57,726 nt of DNA from assembly GCF_001180265.1 (NCBI RefSeq), contig NZ_CVSW01000101.1, positions 1 to 57,726 on the forward strand, given 5' to 3'. This stretch comes from Prochlorococcus marinus. GTDB lineage: Bacteria; Cyanobacteriota; Cyanobacteriia; PCC-6307; Cyanobiaceae. Numbering within the stretch: position 1 is the stretch's first letter; every line of letters begins with the position of its first letter. The notes below the pieces were generated by a model. The model worked only from the letters and a program-made list of their open reading frames with translations, had not been told where the DNA came from and made no database searches. Position numbers and translations under genes: made by a program. Shown here in pieces: positions 1 to 8,810 of this stretch.

Positions 1-588
1 GAAAGAAATAAAAATCTAATTAATACTATCAACGAAGAAATTACCCTAAAGAAAGATCAAATTCAAAGGTATGAGTTGGCCTTGAGCAAAGATGCTTATT
101 CTTTTGTGGAGTTTTCAAAGAGAAAAGATGAATTATTAAAATTGCAAAAACAGAAAATAAACCTCATCGGAGATCAAAAAAATATCAAGATAGATTTATT
201 TAATTCAAAACTAAGGAGTCCAATTGATGGTTTTATCCTTGGAATAAATACGAGAGTTGGTGAGAGGCCTCAAAATGAAGGGATTTTGGATATTGGTTCT
301 AGTCAAAAAATGGAAGCTTTGATAGAGGTTTATGAATCTGATATCGATAGAGTGTTTATCTCTCAGAATGTTGAATTGAGCAGTGAGAACGGCGGATTCC
401 AAAAAAATCTTAAGGGAAAGGTGATTAGGATTAGTCCTCAGGTAAAACAAAGAAAAGTTTTATCGACTGATCCAACAGGGGATGCTGATTCGCGAATTAT
501 CGAGGTACTAGTAAAACTAGATCAAGATTCTATAGATATCGTTCAAAACTATGCAGGAATGAAAGTGATTGCAAAATTTATTCCCTAA
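1..588 (+). CDS. devB: DevB-like membrane fusion protein (HlyD family), 5' partial
   Basis: The reading frame is open from base 1, so the gene starts outside the window and only 195 C-terminal residues are seen. The visible part begins in a Lys/Glu/Gln-rich helical stretch typical of the coiled-coil hairpin of membrane fusion proteins. It then enters the second lipoyl half (motif LRSPIDGFIL, followed by VGERP and MEALIEVYESD) and a beta-barrel region ending in a conserved-looking GMKV segment. Family knowledge: HlyD/DevB proteins link an inner-membrane ABC exporter to an outer-membrane channel. The stop codon overlaps the start of the devC-like permease by one base (TAATG), which implies translational coupling. 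The exported substrate is unknown here; in Anabaena, DevBCA exports heterocyst glycolipid, which this organism would not make. Confidence 0.85.
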   Translation, partial: ERNKNLINTINEEITLKKDQIQRYELALSKDAYSFVEFSKRKDELLKLQKQKINLIGDQKNIKIDLFNSKLRSPIDGFILGINTRVGERPQNEGILDIGSSQKMEALIEVYESDIDRVFISQNVELSSENGGFQKNLKGKVIRISPQVKQRKVLSTDPTGDADSRIIEVLVKLDQDSIDIVQNYAGMKVIAKFIP

Positions 589-1760
589 TGAGTTTTTCTT
601 TTTTAAAATTTAGAAAAATACCGCTAGCTTGGTTGTTATTAACTAGACAACCATTAAGGCTAGCAGTTGCCATAGCTGGAATCAGTTTTGCAGGTATTTT
701 GATGTTTATGCAATTAGGTTTTAGAGATGGTTTATTTGACACGAGCGTAACTATTCATAAACTTCTAGATGCAGATCTTGTTTTGATAAGTCCCAGATCA
801 AAAAGTTCTATAAGCATGAGTGGATTTCCAAAAAGAAGGTTAATTCAAACTCTCGCAATAGAAGATGTTGAAAAAACGGCTCCCGTTAATCTAAATTATT
901 TACTTTGGAGAAATCCCGAAAATCTTAAAACCAGATCAATACTTGCATTAGGTTTTAATCCCTCCGATTCACTTCTTTTAGATGAGGGATTCTCAAAAAA
1001 AGCGTATAAATTGAGAAATCCATCAAGAGTTCTTTTTGACAAACTATCTAGACCTGAATTTGGACCGATTGAAGAATGGTTTTTATCTGAAAAAAAAGTT
1101 GAGACTGAAGTTGCTGGAAAAAGAGTAATTGTTGAGGGCCTTGTGGAGTTGGGACCATCATTTGGTGCAGATGGTAATTTGATAACTAGTCGAGAAACCT
1201 TCTTAAGACTTTTTCCTGCAAATCCCACTGGCAGCATAGAAATTGGTTTGGTAAAGCTAAAAAAAGGTTCTGATCCTGAAATGATTTCAAGGATATTAAA
1301 TAACTCACTCCCAAATGATGTTAGGGTTCTTACAAAAAAACAATTTATAGAATTTGAAAAGAGTTATTGGAAAAATAGTACTGCAATAGGTTTTATATTT
1401 AGTTTGGGGGCCTTGATGGGTTTTGTTGTAGGGTGTGTGGTCGTATATCAAATACTTTATAGTGACGTTACAGATCACCTCCCAGAGTACGCTACCTTAT
1501 TGGCAATGGGGTATAGACTTAAGTCCCTTTTCTTTGTCGTAGCTAGAGAGGGGTTTTTGTTGGCATTGTTTGGTTATTTACCTGCTTATTTCTCTGGTCA
1601 AATACTTTACTCAGTTATAAGAAGTTCTACTAAACTACCAATAATAATGGACGCAGATAAAACTATCTTAATTTTCGTATTAGTTTTAGTTATGTGTATG
1701 GGGTCTGCCGCTGTTGCGATGCGTAAATTAGTTGATGCTGATCCTGCCGAAATTTTTTAA
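588..1760 (+). CDS. devC: DevC-like ABC exporter permease
   Basis: A 390-aa integral membrane protein with the FtsX/MacB-like permease layout: one transmembrane segment near residues 25-47, a long periplasmic domain, then three transmembrane segments in the last 130 residues. It starts at the ATG overlapping the stop of the membrane fusion protein and is followed 13 bases later by the matching ATPase, so the three genes form one operon in the order devB-devC-devA. The product would be the membrane subunit of the exporter. Assignment rests on length, topology and gene order. No TolC-type outer-membrane partner is encoded in the window. Confidence 0.85.
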   Translation: MSFSFLKFRKIPLAWLLLTRQPLRLAVAIAGISFAGILMFMQLGFRDGLFDTSVTIHKLLDADLVLISPRSKSSISMSGFPKRRLIQTLAIEDVEKTAPVNLNYLLWRNPENLKTRSILALGFNPSDSLLLDEGFSKKAYKLRNPSRVLFDKLSRPEFGPIEEWFLSEKKVETEVAGKRVIVEGLVELGPSFGADGNLITSRETFLRLFPANPTGSIEIGLVKLKKGSDPEMISRILNNSLPNDVRVLTKKQFIEFEKSYWKNSTAIGFIFSLGALMGFVVGCVVVYQILYSDVTDHLPEYATLLAMGYRLKSLFFVVAREGFLLALFGYLPAYFSGQILYSVIRSSTKLPIIMDADKTILIFVLVLVMCMGSAAVAMRKLVDADPAEIF

Positions 1761-1773
1761 CAATTAAAGCTAA

Positions 1774-2502
1774 ATGGTTAAAGCTAATAAATCAAAAAAT
1801 AATGTTAAGAACCTTAAAACAGTCTCAATAAATAATTTGAGTCATTTTTATGGAAAAAATGAGAATAAAAAACAAGTTCTTAATGACGTTAATTTAAATA
1901 TTGATAAAGGAGAGTTGGTTCTTTTAAAAGGACCTTCTGGATGCGGTAAAACGACTCTATTAACATTAATTGGTGCCTTGAGAACCTGTCAAAGTGGTGA
2001 TTTAACTGTATTAAATAATCAGTTAAATGGAGCTTCAAGGAAAACGCGTCAGATTCTTAGAAGAAGTATTGGAATGATTTTTCAAGGTCACAATCTTCTT
2101 AGATGTTTAACAGCAGAACAAAATGTCCAGATGGGGGCCGATTTAATAAAAGGTTTAACATATTTGCAAAGACGTGAAATAGCACGGAATTGGTTGTCAG
2201 CAGTAGGATTAGAAGAACATCATAAAAAATTGCCAAATGACTTATCTGGTGGGCAGAAACAGAGAGTAGCAATTGCTCGAGCTTTATCTGCTAACCCAAA
2301 ACTTTTATTAGCTGATGAGCCCACTTCTGCTTTAGATAGCGTCACAGGAAGGGAAATAGTATCCCTTTTAAGAAAACTAGCAAAAGAGCAAAATTGTTCT
2401 GTACTTATGGTGACGCATGATCCAAGAATTACCGACATGGCTGATAGGATATTAAATATGGAAGATGGTAAAATATATAGTGCTCATAGTGAGCTAATAT
2501 AA
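1774..2502 (+). CDS. devA: DevA-like ABC exporter ATP-binding protein
   Basis: A 242-aa ABC ATPase. The Walker A motif GPSGCGKTT is at residues 53-61, the Q-loop is in MIFQGHN, the signature is LSGGQKQR near 157-164, and Walker B with the following Glu is LLLADEP near 177. The H-loop is VTHD. These are all intact, so it should hydrolyse ATP to drive the DevBC-type exporter encoded just upstream. The sequence belongs with the LolD/MacB/DevA subgroup. The ATG lies 13 bases after the devC stop. Confidence 0.9.
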   Translation: MVKANKSKNNVKNLKTVSINNLSHFYGKNENKKQVLNDVNLNIDKGELVLLKGPSGCGKTTLLTLIGALRTCQSGDLTVLNNQLNGASRKTRQILRRSIGMIFQGHNLLRCLTAEQNVQMGADLIKGLTYLQRREIARNWLSAVGLEEHHKKLPNDLSGGQKQRVAIARALSANPKLLLADEPTSALDSVTGREIVSLLRKLAKEQNCSVLMVTHDPRITDMADRILNMEDGKIYSAHSELI

Positions 2503-2520
2503 TTAAAAGTTAAAAATTTC

Positions 2521-2670
2521 ATGTCTAAGAGAAGGAATCTAAAAAAAGAAAAGCAGGAACGTAATCGAGCCTATGCTAGAAAATTCAAAAAAAGGAAATT
2601 AAGAACTGATGGAAGACCTGATGGTGGGAACGTTACAGGTACAGCAAATAATGGCGGTGCAGCTGATTAG
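2521..2670 (+). CDS. Small basic protein, 49 aa, unknown function
   Basis: Read directly from the gap after devA: ATG at 2521, TAG at 2668-2670, 49 residues. The first half is extremely basic (KRRNLKKEKQERNRAYARKFKKRK), and the second half is Gly/Asn/Ala-rich and probably disordered. It starts 18 bases after the devA stop on the same strand. The composition is far from what a random AT-rich frame would give. The high positive charge suggests binding to nucleic acid or the ribosome, but that is inference. I recognise no named family. Confidence 0.6.
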   Translation: MSKRRNLKKEKQERNRAYARKFKKRKLRTDGRPDGGNVTGTANNGGAAD

Positions 2671-2730
2671 GTAATATCTTTTATTTTATTTTTTGGAGTT
2701 TAATATATTATGCAAATTTAAGACACTATC

Positions 2731-3642
2731 ATGAATGTAAGTATTGTTATACCGACTTACAATAGATTACCCATATTAGAGAAATGTCTCATTGCGCTTG
2801 AGAATCAAAAATTAAATACAAATGTCAGTAATTATGAAGTAGTGGTAGTTGATGATGGATCAACTGATGGGACAACCTCATGGATAAATAAAAACAAAGC
2901 TAATCTCCCACACGTTATTCTATTTCAGCAAGAACATGGTGGGCCTGCACTTGGAAGAAATCTGGGAGTAATAAAATCAAAATATGAAATTATTATATTT
3001 ATTGATAGTGATCTTATTGTTTTAGATAACTTTATAAATTGCCACGTAGAAAAATTACTTGCCTTTTGGAGAAAAAATGATAAAAAATGTTTTACCTATG
3101 GCACGGTAGTCAATACATCTAATTTTCTAAATCCTCAGAGTGAAAAACATAAAATAATGGACAATTCTTTTGCTTACTTTGCTACTGGGAATGTTGCGAT
3201 ATCAAAAGAATTGATTTTAAGTGTGGGATTATTTGATACTTCTTTTAGTCTTTACGGTTGGGAGGATTTAGAACTTGGAGAAAGATTAAAAAAAATTGGG
3301 ACAAAATTAATTAAATGTCCAAACGCAGTAGGTTTTCATTGGCATCCACCATTTAATTGCGAACAAATAGATTCATTAATAGCTCAAGAAAAAGAGAGAG
3401 CAAAAATGGCTTTAGTTTTTTATAAGAAACATCCAAATTTAAGAGTTAGATTTATGATTCAATTAACTCCTCTTCATAATTTACTTTGGCAAATTCTTTG
3501 CTTGGGAGGATTAATCAGTGTTGATAGAATCCTTCCTTTATTAAGATTCCTAGTAAATATAAGAAGAAATAGACTTGCACTTGAGATACTTAGGATCCCA
3601 CTAAATATGATTTACATTAAACAGTTAACCAAATCAAGATAA
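2731..3642 (+). CDS. Family 2 glycosyltransferase
   Basis: A 303-aa protein that starts with the GT-A fold signature VSIVIPTYNR. It has DDGSTDGTTSW near residues 41-51 (nucleotide-sugar binding) and the metal-binding FIDSD near 91-95. A downstream GNVAISKELILSVGLFDTSF plus GWEDLELGERL is typical of the acceptor-side ED motif in GT2/GT7 C-terminal regions. There is no obvious transmembrane segment, so it is probably cytosolic or peripheral and acts in envelope polysaccharide or glycolipid synthesis. The donor and acceptor cannot be read from the sequence. It lies between the exporter operon and rpsB on the same strand. Confidence 0.85.
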   Translation: MNVSIVIPTYNRLPILEKCLIALENQKLNTNVSNYEVVVVDDGSTDGTTSWINKNKANLPHVILFQQEHGGPALGRNLGVIKSKYEIIIFIDSDLIVLDNFINCHVEKLLAFWRKNDKKCFTYGTVVNTSNFLNPQSEKHKIMDNSFAYFATGNVAISKELILSVGLFDTSFSLYGWEDLELGERLKKIGTKLIKCPNAVGFHWHPPFNCEQIDSLIAQEKERAKMALVFYKKHPNLRVRFMIQLTPLHNLLWQILCLGGLISVDRILPLLRFLVNIRRNRLALEILRIPLNMIYIKQLTKSR

Positions 3643-3670
3643 AAAACTTTTAGAAATACACATCACTTGC

Positions 3671-3676
3671 TAGAAT
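3671..3676 (+). promoter_or_regulatory. Possible -10 element for rpsB-tsf
   Basis: TAGAAT fits a sigma-70 type -10. It would place the start of transcription near 3683, about 13 bases before the first stem of the rpsB leader. No convincing -35 is visible 16-18 bases upstream, so the call is weak. Confidence 0.25.
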
Positions 3677-3695
3677 TGTTGAAATTAAATCCACA

Positions 3696-3759
3696 CATCT
3701 GACAGTTTCGGGTGATTTATTAATATTAATTCCCCGTCAGATGGAGGCTAACCCGAAAC
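3696..3759 (+). promoter_or_regulatory. Structured rpsB leader with two interlocking stems
   Basis: Two perfect complementary pairs interlock. CATCTGAC (3696-3703) pairs with GTCAGATG (3736-3743), and GTTTCGGGT (3705-3713) pairs with ACCCGAAAC (3751-3759). The order a-b-a'-b' allows an H-type pseudoknot or two mutually exclusive hairpins. The second stem is followed by CCTTTTT, only 12 bases before the rpsB ATG, so it could also act as a terminator. A further CGGG/CCCG pairing (3709-3712 with 3733-3736) offers a third option. Autoregulation by ribosomal protein S2 is known in other bacteria; here it is inferred from position and structure only. Confidence 0.6.
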
Positions 3760-3771
3760 CCTTTTTAAATT

Positions 3772-4476
3772 ATGGCTGTTGTATCACTATCAGAAATGAT
3801 GGAAGCTGGTGCTCATTTTGGGCATCAAACTAGACGTTGGAACCCCAAAATGTCTAAATATATATATTGTGCGAGAAATGGAGTTCATATTATTGATCTT
3901 GTAAAAACAGCATTGTGTATGAACAATGCCTATAAATGGACGAGAAACGCAGCAAAAAGCGGTAAACGTTTTCTATTCGTCGGTACAAAAAAACAAGCAT
4001 CAGATGTAGTAGCTCAGGAAGCTACACGCTGCGGAGCCGCATATGTAAATCAAAGATGGCTTGGAGGGATGTTGACTAATTGGACAACGATGAAAGCTAG
4101 GATTGAAAGATTAAAGGATCTAGAAAGAATGGAAAGTAGTGGTTCAATAGCGATGAGGCCTAAAAAAGAAGCTGCAGTATTGAGGAGAGAACTCGAAAGA
4201 TTACAAAAATACTTAGGTGGACTTAAGGGTATGAGAAGATTACCAGATGTAGTTGTACTGGTTGATCAGAGAAGAGAATCTAATGCAGTATTAGAAGCTA
4301 GAAAATTAGATATCTCATTAGTATCAATGTTGGATACAAATTGCGATCCGGATTTGTGTGAAGTTCCAATTCCTTGTAACGATGATGCTGTTAGATCTGT
4401 GCAACTTATTTTAGGAAGACTTGCAGATGCCATAAATGAGGGTAGAAAGGGCTCTAATGCCGAAAGAAAAAATTAA
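3772..4476 (+). CDS. rpsB: 30S ribosomal protein S2
   Basis: A 234-aa protein with the S2 signatures: the N-terminal [17 protein letters not shown], the FVGTKKQA segment, the [10 protein letters not shown] motif and the VVLVDQ...A region. Length matches the bacterial family. It assembles into the small ribosomal subunit at the head-body junction. The ATG has no close Shine-Dalgarno sequence; the GGAGG at 3743-3747 lies 24 bases upstream, inside the leader structure. tsf follows 51 bases later on the same strand, the order conserved across bacteria. Confidence 0.98.
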   Translation: MAVVSLSEMMEAGAHFGHQTRRWNPKMSKYIYCARNGVHIIDLVKTALCMNNAYKWTRNAAKSGKRFLFVGTKKQASDVVAQEATRCGAAYVNQRWLGGMLTNWTTMKARIERLKDLERMESSGSIAMRPKKEAAVLRRELERLQKYLGGLKGMRRLPDVVVLVDQRRESNAVLEARKLDISLVSMLDTNCDPDLCEVPIPCNDDAVRSVQLILGRLADAINEGRKGSNAERKN

Positions 4477-4490
4477 ATTCCAATTTAAAA

Positions 4491-4518
4491 TTTACTATTT
4501 ACTATTCACTATTTTTTA
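4491..4518 (+). repeat. Four near-tandem 7-bp units between rpsB and tsf
   Basis: Consecutive units read TTTACTA, TTTACTA, TTCACTA and TTTTTTA. The first two are identical, the third has one change and the fourth has one. They fill most of the 51-base rpsB-tsf spacer. There is no stem-loop. This may be replication slippage or a spacer that tunes tsf expression; no function can be assigned. Confidence 0.5.
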
Positions 4519-4527
4519 TTACTTCAA

Positions 4528-5184
4528 ATGGGAAACATTACAGCAAAACTTGTAAAAGATCTTAGAGACAAAACTGGTGCAGGAATGATGGACTGCAAAA
4601 AAGCCCTTAACGAAACTGAAGGAAATCTAGATAAAGCTTTGGAATGGTTAAGAAAGAAAGGTATAGCCAGTGCTGAAAAGAAATCGGGAAGAGTTGCGGC
4701 CGAAGGGTCAATTGGTAGTTATATACATACTGGATCAAGAGTGGGAGTTTTACTAGAGTTAAATTGTGAAACTGATTTCGTTGCTAGAGGTGATATATTC
4801 CAATCTCTGTTGAAGGATGTTTCAATGCAAGTAGCAGCATGCCCAAATGTTGAGTATGTATCAATTGATGAAATACCAGAAGATGTTGTGGAAAAAGAAA
4901 AACAGATTGAAATGGGTAGGGATGATTTATCAGGAAAACCAGAACAAATTAAAGAAAAAATAGTTGAAGGGAGAATAGCAAAAAGACTTAATGAGCTTGT
5001 TTTGCTTTCACAACCCTACATTAAAGATAGTTCTCTAACAGTTGAGGATCTTGTTAAACAAGCAGCTGCAAAAATTGGGGAAAATATCAAAGTAAGACGT
5101 TTTACAAGATATACCTTGGGTGAAGGTATCGAAAAAAATCAGATGGATTTTGCTGAAGAGGTTGCATCAATGCAAATAAACTAG
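4528..5184 (+). CDS. tsf: Elongation factor Ts
   Basis: A 218-aa EF-Ts. The N-terminal UBA-like region carries [16 protein letters not shown] and the core carries NCETDFVAR, the family signature whose TDFV residues contact EF-Tu. The C-terminal [13 protein letters not shown] segment closes the protein. It exchanges GDP for GTP on EF-Tu in the cytosol. Its length is that of the short cyanobacterial form, without the extra domains of the chloroplast version. It is probably co-transcribed with rpsB, and the unknown gene that follows starts four bases after its stop. Confidence 0.97.
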   Translation: MGNITAKLVKDLRDKTGAGMMDCKKALNETEGNLDKALEWLRKKGIASAEKKSGRVAAEGSIGSYIHTGSRVGVLLELNCETDFVARGDIFQSLLKDVSMQVAACPNVEYVSIDEIPEDVVEKEKQIEMGRDDLSGKPEQIKEKIVEGRIAKRLNELVLLSQPYIKDSSLTVEDLVKQAAAKIGENIKVRRFTRYTLGEGIEKNQMDFAEEVASMQIN

Positions 5185-5188
5185 TCAC

Positions 5189-6274
5189 TTGAATGATTTG
5201 AATAATTTCAATAATTACATAGATATAGATAAAATTAATTCTCAATTAGAGAGTGCAGAAATACAAAAAAGAATATTAACTAGAAATATCTATAGGGAAT
5301 ATGAACTTTATCTTAATCTCGTAAGAGATCTACTTCTCATTTCTATAGAAAAAGGCCTTAATCAAATATATAGTTACCCAACAATTAATGATATTTTCTT
5401 AAATGAAAATGAATTCTTTAGACTTTTTGAAAAAAAAATAAATAAGTTAATATTTACGAATTTGCCCTTTTTAACAGTAGAACAATTAAAGATAAATGAA
5501 ATTGAAAAAAATATAAATAAAGAAATTAATTTTACTTTTTTTGATAGTTCCACAAAAACAAAGGATGATCAAAAAGAAAAATTTCAATATGAAGATGGTT
5601 TTCAATTTAAAGAGCCCACTCAGTTAGAGATTAGTAAAGACTTTTCAAATACTTCTGAATATTATCAAGCTCATAATTATGAGAAATTCACATCACTTGA
5701 TTTAGATAATAACGATCATGATAATTATTTATCTAAAAACAATATTTTTGAAAATTTAGGAGTTGAAAAACAATTTATTTTCTCCCTACTTGAATTAATA
5801 GGAGAAGAAAAGGTGGAAAAAACAAGAGATCTAGAAAAAGAAAATATCAATCAAATGGATAATTTACCAAAAAATCAGATTCTTTATGATTTTGATTTAA
5901 TAGACAAGTCATTGGAAAATTTACTATTGAATCTTTCATATGATATTAATCAAGAATTATTCAAAGCAAATCTAATAAAAAAAATGATATCTAAAGATTC
6001 CTTTGATTACTTAGTAGGCAAAAATTTTATGATAAAACATCCATATCCTTTTGTTATTAATTTCGAGTTAAACTTAAATCGATCATCATATAACGGTAAT
6101 AATTTTCCAAGCATTATTTTCTTAAATATATCTACTGTTGAGTTAGAGTTTAAAAATTTAAATCTTTCTATTCAAAGAAACAAAATAAATGAGCTAAAAA
6201 ATCAATTTCAGCGTTTGATTAAAAAAGAGACATATTGGAGGCAAAAAGAAATAACTTTGAATAAGATACGTTGA
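5189..6274 (+). CDS. Unknown 361-aa protein between tsf and recG
   Basis: I do not recognise a family. The protein is very rich in Asn, Lys, Ile and Glu, has no transmembrane segment or signal peptide, and has a central stretch (about residues 115-230) that looks poorly ordered. The C-terminal part, about 235-361, alternates beta-like stretches (PYPFVINFELNLNRS) and ends in a basic helix. The first usable start is TTG at 5189, four bases after tsf; the nearby ATG at 5193 is in another frame. The close spacing to tsf and the 22 bases to recG suggest one operon, but give no clear functional clue. Confidence 0.75.
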   Translation: MNDLNNFNNYIDIDKINSQLESAEIQKRILTRNIYREYELYLNLVRDLLLISIEKGLNQIYSYPTINDIFLNENEFFRLFEKKINKLIFTNLPFLTVEQLKINEIEKNINKEINFTFFDSSTKTKDDQKEKFQYEDGFQFKEPTQLEISKDFSNTSEYYQAHNYEKFTSLDLDNNDHDNYLSKNNIFENLGVEKQFIFSLLELIGEEKVEKTRDLEKENINQMDNLPKNQILYDFDLIDKSLENLLLNLSYDINQELFKANLIKKMISKDSFDYLVGKNFMIKHPYPFVINFELNLNRSSYNGNNFPSIIFLNISTVELEFKNLNLSIQRNKINELKNQFQRLIKKETYWRQKEITLNKIR

Positions 6275-6296
6275 AAAGATAACTCTTTTTTCAAAT

Positions 6297-8753
6297 GTGA
6301 CTATTAGCGGGAATAATAATAAATTTATTAAAGATTGGATAAGACCTCTTCAAAAGTCTCTTACTATTGAAAGTGAAAACAAATTTATTAATACTTTAGG
6401 AAGAGAGAAATATTTTAATGATTATTTGCATGAATCATTGCAAAAACTAGATAATCTAAATATCTCAGAAGAATATCTAGTGATATTTTATGAATTTTCA
6501 AAAAAATATAATGAATATAATAAATTAGATGAAAATCAAAGAAAAAGGTTAATTATAGATACGAGAAAAAATCTTTATAAACTAGGTAAAAGTCTAGAAA
6601 TAGAAAGTTCTAATAATTTTTCTAATAATGTTTTTCTAAATAAAGCTGATTCAAGTCTGTCTTTTGATTCAGATATTTCATTAATAAAAAATGTAGGAAA
6701 AGTTTATAAAAATAAGCTTAATGAATTAGGCATATTTCATATAAAAGATCTAATTAATTATTTCCCACGAACTTATCTAGACTATACGAATAGAGTTAAG
6801 ATAATAAATTTAAAACCAGATAATTTATACACGTGCATCGTAAACGTTAAAAGATTTTATATTCATAAGAGTAAAAAGAATAGTAATTTATCAATAATGA
6901 ATTTTGTAGTTTCTGATGAAACGTCTTCAATAAAGGTTACAAAATTTTTTTTAGGAAGAAGATTTAGATCTTACTCCTTCTTCACATCTCAAAAATCTTT
7001 GTATACTCCTGGGACCAAATTAGCAATTTCCGGTAAGGTTAAATTGACAGAGTTTGGCAAAACTTTTGTAGATCCGCAGATTGAAATACTTAAGGATAAC
7101 AATGATAATTTTAATTTCTCAGGTAAAATATTACCTTTGTATTCATTAAGTGACGCATTATCAAATATGAGTTTTATAAAACTTATGAAAAAGGTACTAA
7201 TTTATGCAAAGCAATATCCAGAAATTTTAAATAAAAAGCAACTTGATTCATTATCTTTATTATCAAAAGGAGAGTCGTTGATTAATATTCATTTTCCACC
7301 AACTCAACAGGCACTTATTGAGTCAAAAAAACGTTTGGTTTTTGATGAGTTGTTACTACTACAAATAAAGTTCTTACTTAGAAAAAGAAATAAGAACAAA
7401 AATGTAACTTCCCAACAATTACCTCAAAAGAAATCTTTATTAAAAGAATTTTTAAATACCTTTCCTTTTGAATTAACAAAATCTCAAGAAAATGTTTTAA
7501 ATGAAATTAAGAAAGATTTATCTAATCCCTTACCAATGTCTAGATTGCTTCAGGGAGATGTGGGAAGCGGTAAAACCATAATTGCAATAGCGTCTCTTTT
7601 ACTTGTCATTGAAAAAAACCTGCAAGGTGCATTTATGGTCCCAACTGAGGTATTGGCAGAACAACATTATAAAAATTTATTAAAGTATTTGAACCCCCTT
7701 TTAGTTTCTGTTGAACTACTTACTGGGAATACTCCTCAAAAAAAGAGAAAAGAAATTTTCAAAAATTTGAAAAATGGATTAGTTGATATCCTTGTAGGTA
7801 CTCATGCATTATTTGAAGATAAAGTCATCTTCAATGCATTAGGGATCGTCGTTATTGATGAACAACATAGATTTGGAGTTACTCAAAGAAATAGATTACT
7901 AAATAAAGGAGAAAATACCAACTTGTTATCAATGACAGCAACACCAATTCCAAGAACTCTTGCGCTTTCCATTTATGGCGATTTAGATGTGAGTCAAATT
8001 ACAGAACTCCCTCCTGGGAGAGTTCCTATAACTACAAAGATAATTTCAGAAGGTGATTTAACTAACTTGTTCAAGATTGTTGAAGATGAAATTAATAAGG
8101 GAAAGCAAGCTTATGTGATTTTGCCACTTATAGAAGATTCAGAAAAAATGAATTTAAGCTCCGCAAAGAAAACATTCAAACATTTATCAGAAGAGGTCTT
8201 TTTTAACAAAAAAGTTGGATTATTACATGGCAAATTAAGTTCACAAGAAAAGAATAAAGTGATTAATTCTTTCTTAAAGAATGAAATCAATATATTGGTT
8301 TCAACCACTGTAATTGAGGTTGGCATTGATGTACCTAATGCCACAATTATGATTATTTATAATTCTGACAGATTTGGATTGTCCCAGCTACATCAATTAA
8401 GGGGGAGAGTTGGTAGAGGATCAACAAAATCTTTTTGTTATCTGGTAACCTCCGATAAAAATGGATTAGAAAATAGACGACTTTGTGTTTTGCAAAAATC
8501 TAATGATGGCTTTTATATCGCTGAAAAAGACTTGGAGCTTAGAGGACCAGGCCAGATTTTAGGATATAGACAATCTGGATTGCCTGATTTTGTTCTGGAC
8601 AATTTACCTCACAATAAATTTCTTATTGATAAGGCTCGTGAAGAGGCCATTAATATTGTTAATGATGATCCTGATTTAAAAGATAATGTTGTTTTAAGGA
8701 ATATACTTATTGATAATTCTGATAATAAATTCATTCATGATTTCTTGAATTGA
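6297..8753 (+). CDS. recG: ATP-dependent DNA helicase RecG
   Basis: An 818-aa helicase that regresses stalled replication forks and branch-migrates Holliday junctions. An N-terminal extension is followed by the wedge/OB domain (about residues 155-270, beginning near FPRTYLDYTNR). The motor has Walker A GDVGSGKT near 420, the DEQH box near 520, SMTATPIPRTLALS near 550 and QLRGRVGRG near 700. The last 60 residues form the expected C-terminal part (ELRGPGQILGYRQSGLPDF). The GTG at 6297 is the chosen start, since the ATG two bases earlier meets a stop at once. Lower-complexity N-terminal 120 residues are less certain. Confidence 0.95.
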   Translation: MTISGNNNKFIKDWIRPLQKSLTIESENKFINTLGREKYFNDYLHESLQKLDNLNISEEYLVIFYEFSKKYNEYNKLDENQRKRLIIDTRKNLYKLGKSLEIESSNNFSNNVFLNKADSSLSFDSDISLIKNVGKVYKNKLNELGIFHIKDLINYFPRTYLDYTNRVKIINLKPDNLYTCIVNVKRFYIHKSKKNSNLSIMNFVVSDETSSIKVTKFFLGRRFRSYSFFTSQKSLYTPGTKLAISGKVKLTEFGKTFVDPQIEILKDNNDNFNFSGKILPLYSLSDALSNMSFIKLMKKVLIYAKQYPEILNKKQLDSLSLLSKGESLINIHFPPTQQALIESKKRLVFDELLLLQIKFLLRKRNKNKNVTSQQLPQKKSLLKEFLNTFPFELTKSQENVLNEIKKDLSNPLPMSRLLQGDVGSGKTIIAIASLLLVIEKNLQGAFMVPTEVLAEQHYKNLLKYLNPLLVSVELLTGNTPQKKRKEIFKNLKNGLVDILVGTHALFEDKVIFNALGIVVIDEQHRFGVTQRNRLLNKGENTNLLSMTATPIPRTLALSIYGDLDVSQITELPPGRVPITTKIISEGDLTNLFKIVEDEINKGKQAYVILPLIEDSEKMNLSSAKKTFKHLSEEVFFNKKVGLLHGKLSSQEKNKVINSFLKNEINILVSTTVIEVGIDVPNATIMIIYNSDRFGLSQLHQLRGRVGRGSTKSFCYLVTSDKNGLENRRLCVLQKSNDGFYIAEKDLELRGPGQILGYRQSGLPDFVLDNLPHNKFLIDKAREEAINIVNDDPDLKDNVVLRNILIDNSDNKFIHDFLN

Positions 8754-8810
8754 AAACTATCATTGTTATTTTTGATATATATGCCACTATAAATCAATTG
8801 CAAATTTCAA

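Noticed and set aside
3743..3747. GGAGG as the Shine-Dalgarno sequence of rpsB
   Set aside because: It lies 24 bases upstream of the ATG, too far, and inside the leader structure.
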